Part shown: in pieces, positions 1 to 6,577 of the stretch | How positions within the stretch are numbered: position 1 is the stretch's first letter | How the letters are laid out: each line of letters starts with the position of its first letter | Source: Synergistales bacterium | Lineage (GTDB): Bacteria; Synergistota; Synergistia; Synergistales; Thermovirgaceae | NCBI GenBank assembly: GCA_018434645.1 | Contig: JAHDOX010000014.1 | Span: 1-9,604, forward strand | Length of the DNA: 9,604 nucleotides | Direction: 5' to 3' | Notes under the pieces: model-generated | Databases searched by the model: none | What the model was told of the DNA's origin: nothing | The model's input: only the letters and a program-made list of their open reading frames with translations | Program-made: the position numbers and the translations under genes

Positions 1-1
1 A

Positions 2-859
2 TCGGGGCTTTTTCTTTTGACCTTTACCTGCATGAGGGATTTTTTGACCTGGAAGCCTGATGCGTGCCTTCTTTTCGGAGGATATGTTTCGTTACCCGCT
101 CTTTTCGCAGCAAGGTTTTCAGGTATCAGGTCGTTTGTCCACGAACAAAACGCCGTTGCTGGAAAGGTAACAAGGCTTGCGGCATCCTGGGGAGTGCCCG
201 TTCTGTGTGGATGGAAGACGTGCCGGAAAATCGAGGGGCAAAATGTGCACTACACCGGAATCCCCGTACGAAATTTCCGGTATTTGCCCCCTGAGGATGC
301 TTGGCTTAAACTCAACTGTAAAGACAAGCCTCCAGCGGGTCCTATAGTACTGGTTTTAGGCGGATCACTCGCAAGCGGTACCATAAAAGCTCTGGCAAGC
401 AGGCTCGCGGAACTCGAACAGTTCAATGGGTGGATTTTTCTTGTGGTAAGCACACGGGAAAACACGGTAAGAAGGGGAAATGTAATAATCGTTTCAAGAA
501 CGTGGGACATGGGCCCGTTGTATTCATTGGCGGACTGTGCAATTTCCAGGGGTGGGGCTTCAACGCTGGCTGAACTGGCTTTGTATGGAATTCCTGCAAT
601 CATTGTTCCCTGGAAGGATGCGTCAGACGATCACCAAACCGAAAACGCCAGAGTCTTTGCCGGGATGGGTTATGGATTCACATGGGAAGAAGACAGTGAA
701 AGCCTCGAAAAACTGGCTGCCCGTCTTCAAAAACTGCCGTCCCTGAAGCGCCGAAAGAATTCGGTTACAGCGGCTCGCGAAACAGAACGCACAGGGGCGG
801 CTATTTGGGACGTAGTTTTTCCGAAAGGAGATGTTGCCGTTGAATCAACCGGCTTGTGA
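2..859 (+). CDS. murG: MurG, UDP-GlcNAc:lipid I GlcNAc transferase (5' truncated by window)
   Basis: This is the C-terminal part of MurG, the membrane-associated GT28-family transferase that adds GlcNAc to lipid I to make lipid II on the cytoplasmic face. The frame is open to the window edge, so the gene starts upstream. About 285 residues are present against a usual 350-370, so roughly the first 80 are missing. Visible motifs are GGYVSLP followed by HEQNAVAG (bases 77-160), the acceptor and lipid-side region; GIPVR; the glycine loop VLVLGGSLASGT (about 347-382); and the UDP-GlcNAc site SRGGASTLAEL, then DDHQTENA (about 548-650). The TTG at 17 is an internal codon rather than the start, because family homology runs straight through it. 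The glycine loop is unusual: the family normally has GGSQGA, here GGSLAS. The stop lies 29 bases inside murC, so the two are probably translationally coupled. Identification is firm. Confidence 0.95.
   Translation, partial: SGLFLLTFTCMRDFLTWKPDACLLFGGYVSLPALFAARFSGIRSFVHEQNAVAGKVTRLAASWGVPVLCGWKTCRKIEGQNVHYTGIPVRNFRYLPPEDAWLKLNCKDKPPAGPIVLVLGGSLASGTIKALASRLAELEQFNGWIFLVVSTRENTVRRGNVIIVSRTWDMGPLYSLADCAISRGGASTLAELALYGIPAIIVPWKDASDDHQTENARVFAGMGYGFTWEEDSESLEKLAARLQKLPSLKRRKNSVTAARETERTGAAIWDVVFPKGDVAVESTGL
822..830 (+). promoter_or_regulatory. Shine-Dalgarno of murC (bears on start choice)
   Basis: The sequence CGAAAGGAG ends directly against the ATG at 831, leaving no spacer. It sits 3 bases before the in-frame TTG at 834 and 9 bases before the in-frame TTG at 840. 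The spacing favours TTG 840 as the main initiation codon of murC, although the ATG at 831 is the better codon. The site lies inside the end of murG. Confidence 0.6.
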
Positions 860-2279
860 TTTCGACAGATTCAAGAAAATACATCTGATGGGCATCGGCG
901 GGGCAGGAATGAGTGGTCTGGCTCTTTTGCTCAGGCAAATGGGGTTTGATGTAAGCGGTTGTGATGTTGCCCACAGTTATTATATAGACAAGCTGCACAT
1001 TTCAGGGGTTCAGTTCCGGATTGGACACAGCCGGGAACATATCGAGGAGTTTCAGCCGGACGCTCTCGTATGCAGCAGTGCCATACCTTCAGGGAATGCC
1101 GAAATTCTTTTTGCAATGAAAAACGGCGTCCCGGTATTCAAGCGGGCCGAAGTTTTAAGCTGGATTTTCAATCGGCGCATCGGAATAGGTATTTCCGGTA
1201 CTCACGGAAAAACGACTACGTCCTCCATGGTGGGATGCGTTTTCGAAAGCGTTGGGCTGGAACCGACGGTCGCAATAGGCGGAGAGCTTTGCGACATCGG
1301 AGGCAACGCAAAACTCGGTAGGGGACGACATATGATAGCGGAACTGGACGAAAGCGACGGTTCCTTCGAGCTCTTCAAACCCCACGTTGCCGTAGTAACC
1401 AATGCGGACTGGGATCACGTGGATTATTATCCGTCACTTCACTCTGTCCTGAGTGCTTACGAGCGCTTCCTGGACAACAGGGCAAAAGGCGGAAAGGCTA
1501 TCGTGTGCGGCGAAGACAAAGGTTTGACCACGCTACTCGAAAAAGGCATCCAGGGTGAAGTGATTACCTATGGTTGGGGCAGTTCATGGGACTGGGGAGC
1601 CCACGAAGTGGTTCATAAACCGGGGGGAGGCGTAAACTTCAAGGTCTTGCACCGAGGCCGTGAAATTGGTCCTGTTACACTGCAGGTTTCCGGTGAGCAC
1701 AACGTACTGAATGCCCTTGCCGCCTGTGCTGTCGCCTCCTGCTTTTTTATCCCCTTTGAAAAGGCAGCGGAAGCCCTTCAGACTTTCAGGGGTGCGAAAC
1801 GACGAATGCAGCACATGGGTAAAATCTCGAATATCGACGTATTCGACGATTATGGGCATCATCCGAAAGAAGTGGCTGCCACGCTTACAGCCCTGAGAAA
1901 AATGTTCCCTGGCAGAAGGCTTATGACCGTATTCCAGCCCCACCGATTTACCAGGACTGCAGCCATGTACAGGGAATTCGCGGATGTCCTCACTCTGGCC
2001 GACCAAATATTCCTCATGCCTATCTATCCTGCGGACGAAATGCCTATAGAGGGAATCGACTCGAACCTGATCGGCGATCTTATGAATCAGAAAGGACTAC
2101 GTAATTTCAGGCTCTGCTCAGGCTCGGACGAAGTTGTCGCTCAGGTTTGCGAATTTATAAAAGACGGCGATGTTATCACTACTATTGGCGCCGGAGACGT
2201 TTTTACCGTCGGCGAAAAGGTCATCCAGCAGCTTCAAAAGACCGGATTGCCTGCAAATGCAGTGGCTCTCAAGACTTGA
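831..2279 (+). CDS. murC: MurC, UDP-N-acetylmuramate--L-alanine ligase
   Basis: MurC is the cytoplasmic ATP-dependent ligase that adds L-Ala to UDP-MurNAc, the first step of stem-peptide assembly. It is 482 residues long from ATG 831, within the usual 450-490. All three Mur ligase domains are visible. The N-terminal UDP-binding Rossmann domain has GIGGAGMSG (residues 21-29). The central ATPase has the P-loop GTHGKTTT (123-130), ELDESDGSF (171-179), TNADWDH (190-196) and GEHNVLNALAA (289-299). The C-terminal domain has FDDYGHHPKE (338-347) and FQPHRFTRT (368-376). GHHP and the DESDGSF motif separate it from MurD, MurE and MurF. The ATG at 831 abuts the Shine-Dalgarno, so TTG 840 (starting MNQPACDFD) is a serious alternative that loses only three residues. 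The gene overlaps murG by 29 bases and murB by 23, giving a tightly packed operon. Confidence 0.97.
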   Translation: MLPLNQPACDFDRFKKIHLMGIGGAGMSGLALLLRQMGFDVSGCDVAHSYYIDKLHISGVQFRIGHSREHIEEFQPDALVCSSAIPSGNAEILFAMKNGVPVFKRAEVLSWIFNRRIGIGISGTHGKTTTSSMVGCVFESVGLEPTVAIGGELCDIGGNAKLGRGRHMIAELDESDGSFELFKPHVAVVTNADWDHVDYYPSLHSVLSAYERFLDNRAKGGKAIVCGEDKGLTTLLEKGIQGEVITYGWGSSWDWGAHEVVHKPGGGVNFKVLHRGREIGPVTLQVSGEHNVLNALAACAVASCFFIPFEKAAEALQTFRGAKRRMQHMGKISNIDVFDDYGHHPKEVAATLTALRKMFPGRRLMTVFQPHRFTRTAAMYREFADVLTLADQIFLMPIYPADEMPIEGIDSNLIGDLMNQKGLRNFRLCSGSDEVVAQVCEFIKDGDVITTIGAGDVFTVGEKVIQQLQKTGLPANAVALKT

Positions 2280-3177
2280 AAGGCTAATCGATTCACATCT
2301 GCTACGTGATGTTCCTATGGCAGGGAAAACTTCCCTGGGAATAGGAGGTCCAGCCAGGGTTTTTCTGCCGGCACGGAACATGGCAGACCTTAAAAAGGTT
2401 TCGGAATTCGCTACTGCAGAAGATGTCCCTCTTTGGGTAATCGGCGGTGGTACAAATTTACTTGTACACGATGAAGGACTTGATGGGATTGTAGTTTCTT
2501 CTCTCGGACTCCACAAAATGAAATGGGGGATACAAAAGGAAGAGGTTCACATCATCACGGAAAGTGGTGTACCTCTGTCTAAAATCCTGCAATTATCAAT
2601 GCAGTCGGCGTGGTCGGGTCTCGAGTTCGCATCTGGTATACCCGGTACCGTCGGGGGCGCCTTGGCAGGAAACGCGGGAGCTGGTGGAAAAGGTCTTTGC
2701 GACGTCCTCGAGTGGATCGAAACCATAGAACCAGGCGGCAACTCCCGGACTTGGTTAAAAAAGGAAATAAGCTTCTCCTACCGCAAGTGCAGCCTTTCAC
2801 TGGACCGAAGAATAATAATACGATGTTCCTTGAACCTGAGGACCGCAAATGCCGAACAGGTCCAGTCCGCCATCGAGAGTTTCCAGAAAAAAAGAAGTAT
2901 GCAACCACGTTCGACGAAAACCGCGGGTTGCGTCTTCAAGAATCCCGATAGGAGAATCAGTGCTGGCAGGCTTCTTGACCTGGCAGGTTGCAAGGGATTA
3001 AGGCTTGGCGGCGTCAAGGTTTCCGAAATTCATGCTAATTTTCTGGAGGTGGAAAAGAACGCAAGCGCTCGCGACGTTTATGCAGTCATCGAAGAATGCC
3101 GGCGCAGGGTTTACGAATCTTCGGGAGTGTGGCTCGAACTGGAAATACGACTTCTCGGCGGACCGTGGGGAAAATGA
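2257..3177 (+). CDS. murB: MurB, UDP-N-acetylenolpyruvoylglucosamine reductase
   Basis: MurB is the cytoplasmic FAD enzyme that uses NADPH to reduce UDP-GlcNAc-enolpyruvate to UDP-MurNAc. From ATG 2257 it has 306 residues, like the short type II MurB of Gram-positives. The frame is open back to an ATG at 2170, but that would lie deep inside murC, and family homology begins near SHLLRDVPMAGKTSLGIGG (residues 13-31), so 2257 is preferred. FAD-site motifs are VIGGGTNLLVHD (61-72) and SGIPGTVGGALAGNAGA (126-142). FSYRKC (173-178) holds the substrate Tyr-Arg pair. AGCVFKNP (223-230) is the proton-donor loop, and the likely catalytic Glu lies in LELEIRLLG (about 296). The proton-donor position normally held by Ser is Cys225 here. 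No clear Shine-Dalgarno precedes the gene; with a 23-base overlap, initiation probably depends on translating ribosomes from murC. Confidence 0.95.
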   Translation: MQWLSRLERLIDSHLLRDVPMAGKTSLGIGGPARVFLPARNMADLKKVSEFATAEDVPLWVIGGGTNLLVHDEGLDGIVVSSLGLHKMKWGIQKEEVHIITESGVPLSKILQLSMQSAWSGLEFASGIPGTVGGALAGNAGAGGKGLCDVLEWIETIEPGGNSRTWLKKEISFSYRKCSLSLDRRIIIRCSLNLRTANAEQVQSAIESFQKKRSMQPRSTKTAGCVFKNPDRRISAGRLLDLAGCKGLRLGGVKVSEIHANFLEVEKNASARDVYAVIEECRRRVYESSGVWLELEIRLLGGPWGK

Positions 3178-3962
3178 TTAAGAAATTTTTGATTGGCCTT
3201 CTGTTGGTTGCCGTGCTAACAGGTAGTCTGTTCCGGCTTGAAGAACGCTTCCAGTTTTTCAGGCTTCAAGGCATCGAAGTACAGCCACAGGCTATAATCT
3301 CCAATAAAAAGGTGTGGGACCAGATCCCTAAAAGAGATAAACGCCTCTGGCCCCTTCTTTTGTTTCATCGCCGGAAACTGACTAAAAACATAATGGAACA
3401 GGTTCCTGTATCGGCCCGCCTCGAGCTTGCAGGATGGGGATATTTCAGGCTGAAAGTCACTCCATTGACTCCCTGGTTCATGGTATTCTGGAACGGAAGC
3501 GAGTGGTATCTCTCTTTGGATGGTCGGATCTGGTCCATACATCACGAGATGAATAACGTAATTTTGCACCAGGAACCCCTGGAGGGCCCTATTCTTGTTT
3601 GGAACGAAACAATGTATGATCTTGTGTCAGGATCATCGCAAAAGATGACTAAAAGTAGCGTGTTGGTCTCGCGCGCGCCTGTCGAAAAACTGAAAACGTG
3701 GAAGGAATCCTTGCAATTGCTTGGCTTTTATGACGACACAGATTCCATTATGGTTCTGCAGAACGAGGGGACCCTGTTACTCGAACTTATGATGCGAAAA
3801 GATTCAAACACAGTGAAAATACTGGTTCCTGCCTCTCCGGAAGAATGGGAATATACTTTCCCGGCCATACGGGAGATCATCAGGCAAACCGGTTTAAAAA
3901 GCGGAGAGATTTTTATCGACGGAACATATTCCGGAAAGATCCTCGTAAGAACGGAAAACTGA
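3174..3962 (+). CDS. ftsQ: Divergent FtsQ/DivIB-like division protein
   Basis: This is a 262-residue, probably single-pass inner-membrane protein. A short basic cytoplasmic end (MIKK) is followed by a hydrophobic segment at residues 5-20, which gives an N-in, C-out topology. Residues about 27-100 (FFRLQGIEV to VTPLTPW) have the spacing of a POTRA domain, and WYLSLDGRIW (111-120) matches the place where FtsQ proteins have a W-x-x-D-x-x-G-x-x-[FW] strand. The end IFIDGTYSGKILVR (246-259) resembles the closing FtsQ beta strands. Sequence identity to well-known FtsQ proteins looks low; the call rests on topology, length and position between murB and ftsA. FtsQ links the FtsA/FtsZ ring to the septal synthases through FtsB and FtsL. 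The ATG overlaps the murB stop as ATGA, with GTGGGGAAA just upstream. The frame also runs back to 3096, but that start would lie inside murB and precede the signal anchor. Confidence 0.8.
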   Translation: MIKKFLIGLLLVAVLTGSLFRLEERFQFFRLQGIEVQPQAIISNKKVWDQIPKRDKRLWPLLLFHRRKLTKNIMEQVPVSARLELAGWGYFRLKVTPLTPWFMVFWNGSEWYLSLDGRIWSIHHEMNNVILHQEPLEGPILVWNETMYDLVSGSSQKMTKSSVLVSRAPVEKLKTWKESLQLLGFYDDTDSIMVLQNEGTLLLELMMRKDSNTVKILVPASPEEWEYTFPAIREIIRQTGLKSGEIFIDGTYSGKILVRTEN

Positions 3963-3986
3963 CATTGAAGCTAACTCAAGTCCTAT

Positions 3987-4002
3987 TCCTCTTTCTGGAG
4001 GA
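3987..4002 (+). promoter_or_regulatory. Possible hairpin sequestering the ftsA ribosome site
   Basis: TCCTC at 3987-3991 can pair with GAGGA at 3998-4002 across the six-base loop TTTCTG. GAGGA is the core of the ftsA Shine-Dalgarno, so the pyrimidine tract just upstream could act as a local anti-Shine-Dalgarno. The stem is only five pairs and would be marginally stable, so regulation of FtsA level is a guess. Confidence 0.3.
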
Positions 4003-4005
4003 GGG
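3997..4005 (+). promoter_or_regulatory. Strong Shine-Dalgarno of ftsA
   Basis: GGAGGAGGG lies six bases before the ATG at 4012, an ideal spacing. It fixes the ftsA start and is stronger than any ribosome site of the overlapping genes upstream, consistent with independent initiation after the 49-base gap that follows ftsQ. I see no convincing -35/-10 pair in that gap. Confidence 0.8.
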
Positions 4006-4011
4006 TAAATA

Positions 4012-5349
4012 ATGAAGAAGACATCAAAGGACCCTGACCTTTTCGCAGGGCTCGATATAGGGACCAGGAAAACAGCAGTCCTGGTTGCCGAAAAACCTGC
4101 TCAAGGTGAAGAACTTCACGTCATAGGCGTTGGGAAGGCCCGAACCAGGGGAATCAGGAAAGGAATCATTATTGAACCCGAAGAAGTAATTGAATCGATA
4201 CGAAACGCTCTTGACGACGCGGAGAGTATGATAGGCCTTCATATCAAAAGCGCTTATCTGTCTCTTGGATTGAGCTCCCTATTTTGTTTCCGTTGCAATG
4301 GATCACTCGATCTCGGCGAAAGCCAGGACACCATAACCCTTTCAGATGTCCGAAAAACCATGGAAGAAGCACTTTCCAAAGCCCCGCTGCGCGAGGGGGA
4401 CATCATACTCCACGCTTACCCTCTGGAATACATTATCAACGGAGAAAAAACCACCGCTGAACCCGTCGGAGAAAAGGGTGCACATCTGGATGTCAAAATG
4501 ACGTGTCTTTCTGTTTCCGAAAAAGAAGCCCGTTTAGCCGTACAATGTGCGGAGAAAGCAGGGCTCCATGTCGAAGGCATAGTGCACAAATGTATAGCTT
4601 CCGCCTTCGGTTCGCTACAGGAAGAAGATATGGAAAAGTTAGCCCTTGCGGTAGATTCAGGCGGCGGGACCACTTCCTATGCGGTCATAAAGGGAGGAAT
4701 GCCTCTTTGTGCGGGCATCTTCCCCATCGGCGGTGATCACATAACCAACGATCTCAACTACGTTCTGAAACTTCCGCCTTCGAAATCCGAGATGCTAAAA
4801 CGCCTGATCCCGCTGAACGAGCCCGAAGATAACTGGGATGACGAACTCGAATTCGACATAAACGGCGAACCCTACGTTTGTACCGTAGGAGAGATTTTGG
4901 AGGTGGTACGTCCCAGGATAGCTGAACTATGGCTTGATTTACTCAAGACCGAACTGGAAAAATCGATACCAGGCGGATTTCCCTCCCGTATCGTTTTATC
5001 GGGAGGTGTAGCCAAAACCCAGGGAATGTCTGATTATTTAAACGAAATCATTGGATTTTCTGTAAGACCCGGGAACCCGGTTACAGCCGATGCGATGCCG
5101 CCTGATCGAAATGGCCTGGAATTTACCACGGCGGCAGGTATATTGCGATATATTCAGATGAAAGAAAAATTTCCATACAGGTATCTCGACCCGCAAGGAA
5201 AGGAAGGGGTGCCCAAACCTCCAGACAGGGAGTTCTTTCAGTCTCCAACAGCCGAGAGAATAAAAAAGTTCAGGAGTGGACAAGGTTACACAGCTCCAGT
5301 GAAAAACCTTGTCGACGTTATCAAGAAAACGTTGAAAGAATTGTTTTGA
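4012..5349 (+). CDS. ftsA: FtsA, actin-like cell division protein
   Basis: FtsA is the actin-fold ATPase that tethers FtsZ to the membrane and recruits later division proteins. It is 445 residues long, somewhat above the usual 410-420. Visible parts are the phosphate-1 loop GLDIGTRKTAVLV (13-25), the 1C/SHS2 subdomain (about 80-190), phosphate-2 VDSGGGTTSYAV (214-225), the adenosine motif VLSGGVAKTQGM (328-339), and a C-terminal amphipathic membrane-targeting helix VKNLVDVIKKTLKELF (430-445). A linker rich in Pro, Gly and charged residues (about 390-428) connects the globular part to the helix. Two places are atypical: the start of 1C reads SLGLSSLFCF where many FtsA have an SGxHI motif, and the last Asp of phosphate-2 (usually GGGTTD) is Ser222. 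Position beside ftsZ, the nucleotide motifs and the membrane helix make the identity firm, against the pilus homologue PilM or MreB. Confidence 0.96.
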   Translation: MKKTSKDPDLFAGLDIGTRKTAVLVAEKPAQGEELHVIGVGKARTRGIRKGIIIEPEEVIESIRNALDDAESMIGLHIKSAYLSLGLSSLFCFRCNGSLDLGESQDTITLSDVRKTMEEALSKAPLREGDIILHAYPLEYIINGEKTTAEPVGEKGAHLDVKMTCLSVSEKEARLAVQCAEKAGLHVEGIVHKCIASAFGSLQEEDMEKLALAVDSGGGTTSYAVIKGGMPLCAGIFPIGGDHITNDLNYVLKLPPSKSEMLKRLIPLNEPEDNWDDELEFDINGEPYVCTVGEILEVVRPRIAELWLDLLKTELEKSIPGGFPSRIVLSGGVAKTQGMSDYLNEIIGFSVRPGNPVTADAMPPDRNGLEFTTAAGILRYIQMKEKFPYRYLDPQGKEGVPKPPDREFFQSPTAERIKKFRSGQGYTAPVKNLVDVIKKTLKELF

Positions 5350-5355
5350 AAAGCC

Positions 5356-5362
5356 GGAGGGA
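5356..5362 (+). promoter_or_regulatory. Shine-Dalgarno of ftsZ
   Basis: GGAGGGA lies six bases before the ATG at 5369 in the 19-base gap after ftsA. It supports 5369 over the second in-frame ATG at 5378. The gap is too short to hold a whole promoter, so any ftsZ promoter would have to lie inside ftsA. Confidence 0.8.
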
Positions 5363-5368
5363 AGAATA

Positions 5369-6511
5369 ATGGTTGAAATGTTTGAAATAGATGGAGCCCA
5401 GAGGCAATTCCACGAAATCATAAAGGTTGTGGGAGTCGGAGGAGGTGGCGGAAACGCCCTTAACCACATCGTCAGAAGTGGTGTGCGTGGTGTCGAATTC
5501 ATCGCCGCCAATACCGATGTGGCACATTTAAGCCTTTCTGAAGCGGACATCAAGATTGTTCTCGGACGTGAGTTGACAAAAGGCCTGGGGGCAGGAGCGG
5601 ATCCCGAAATAGGTCTTCGCGCCGCAGAGGAATCAATAGATGAATTGCGGGAAATCATGAACGGTGCGGACATGATTTTCCTTACGGCAGGAATGGGCGG
5701 AGGAACGGGAACGGGAGCATCTCCTGTCATCGCCGAGGCCGCCAAGGAGACGGACGCTCTTGTGGTAGCAGTAGCCACTCGCCCGTTTTCATTCGAAGGA
5801 AAGCGCAGGATTGCACAAGCGGAAGAAGGGATAGCCAACCTGAAGGAGAAAGTAGACGCCTTGATCATTATTCCGAATGACAAGCTTCTGGAGATTACTG
5901 ATCGCCGCACGACCCTTTCGGATGCCTTCAAGCTCGCCGACGAAGTCCTTCGTCAGGCAGTCCAGGGAGTGACCGACCTTATTCTGAGACCCGGCATGGT
6001 GAACGTAGATTTTGCGGACGTCAGAACAGTCATGCAGAATTCCGGAACCGCCATAATGGGTATTGGAGAAGGAGACGGCGATGACAGGGCGATCATAGCA
6101 GCTCAGGCGGCCATCAACAGTCCTCTCATGAACTCCCCGATAGGTGGAGCAAAAGGAATATTATTCAATGTAACGGGAGGCCCAAACCTGGGCATTCATG
6201 AGATACAGGAGGCCGCCAACGTCATAACCGAAGCGGCAGACCCCGAGGCCACAATCATCTGGGGTCATGTGGTAGACCCGGAAATGGACGAGGACAAGAT
6301 ACAGATTACAGTGATAGCCACGGGATTCCCGACCGGTGGGGTAAGGAAAAGGGATAGGAAAAGGGTTACCGGAACACCCGTCCGTCTGGAATTGACTGAA
6401 ACCGATGTCAGGATGGCAGGGGAGGAACAGGTTTTCAATCTCGGTGGCGTACCCGGTAATGATTTAGATTTTCCATCGGTGCTTCGCCTGCGGAAAGACC
6501 GCAAGGAATGA
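5369..6511 (+). CDS. ftsZ: FtsZ, tubulin-like division GTPase
   Basis: FtsZ polymerises with GTP into the Z ring at the division site. It is 380 residues long, typical for the family. Motifs in order are VGVGGGGGNALNHIV (21-35), AANTD (46-50), the tubulin signature GMGGGTGTGASP (108-119), RPFSFEGKRR (138-147), the guanine-contact region IPNDKLLE (168-175), and the T7 synergy loop NVDFADV (212-218), whose acidic residues complete the GTPase site of the next subunit. The core ends near ITVIATGF (313-320). A short linker (about 322-364) begins with a basic repeat, RKRD then RKRV. The C-terminal peptide LDFPSVLRLR (366-375) corresponds to the family's D-I-P-x-F-L-R and should bind FtsA. A few charged residues follow. 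All catalytic motifs are intact, so the protein should be functional. Confidence 0.98.
   Translation: MVEMFEIDGAQRQFHEIIKVVGVGGGGGNALNHIVRSGVRGVEFIAANTDVAHLSLSEADIKIVLGRELTKGLGAGADPEIGLRAAEESIDELREIMNGADMIFLTAGMGGGTGTGASPVIAEAAKETDALVVAVATRPFSFEGKRRIAQAEEGIANLKEKVDALIIIPNDKLLEITDRRTTLSDAFKLADEVLRQAVQGVTDLILRPGMVNVDFADVRTVMQNSGTAIMGIGEGDGDDRAIIAAQAAINSPLMNSPIGGAKGILFNVTGGPNLGIHEIQEAANVITEAADPEATIIWGHVVDPEMDEDKIQITVIATGFPTGGVRKRDRKRVTGTPVRLELTETDVRMAGEEQVFNLGGVPGNDLDFPSVLRLRKDRKE
6344..6365 (+). repeat. 12-base tandem repeat in the ftsZ linker
   Basis: AGGAAAAGGG occurs at 6344-6353 and again at 6356-6365, an exact 10-base match at a 12-base period and in frame. It encodes RKRD followed by RKRV at the start of the FtsZ C-terminal linker. 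It looks like a local duplication in a region free to vary. Confidence 0.75.
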
Positions 6512-6577
6512 ACTGCTTGAAAGACCCTTTTTACAAGGGATCTGAAAAAACTATTACAAGATCCGGGACGGATTCGC
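6512..6577 (+). other. ftsZ to radical SAM gap with two competing weak hairpins
   Basis: The 66-base gap has two inverted repeats that share bases. CCCTT (6525-6529) pairs with AAGGG (6535-6539) around a 5-base loop. GGATCT (6538-6543) pairs with AGATCC (6559-6564) around a 15-base loop. Because both use bases 6538-6539, only one can form at a time. Neither is followed by a T run, so this is not a standard intrinsic terminator. No clear promoter was seen, and the Shine-Dalgarno of the next gene is poor. Confidence 0.4.

Noticed and set aside
1584..2006. Minus-strand open frame of 140 codons inside murC
   Set aside because: Antisense shadow of the conserved MurC C-terminal half, with no motif and no ribosome site.
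2170..2256. Upstream extension of murB to the ATG at 2170
   Set aside because: It would overlap murC by 110 bases, and the added 29 residues show no MurB homology. The ATG at 2257 gives the normal family N-terminus.
3096..3173. Upstream extension of the ftsQ frame into murB
   Set aside because: The added residues precede the natural MIKK plus hydrophobic anchor, and the ATGA junction at 3174 is the expected operon arrangement.
5572..5577. TTGACA-like -35 box inside ftsZ
   Set aside because: No matching -10 hexamer lies at a suitable distance, and the site is in the middle of a conserved coding region with no gene start nearby.
5038..5931. Long minus-strand open frame of 297 codons opposite the ftsA end and ftsZ start
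   Set aside because: It lies wholly antisense to two strongly conserved genes, shows no recognisable domain, and its composition (rich in Ser, Arg and Pro) is what the reverse frame of these genes would give.
6525..6539. Intrinsic terminator after ftsZ
   Set aside because: The stem is five pairs and is followed by ATCTGAAAAAA rather than a T run on the transcribed strand, so it does not fit a Rho-independent terminator.
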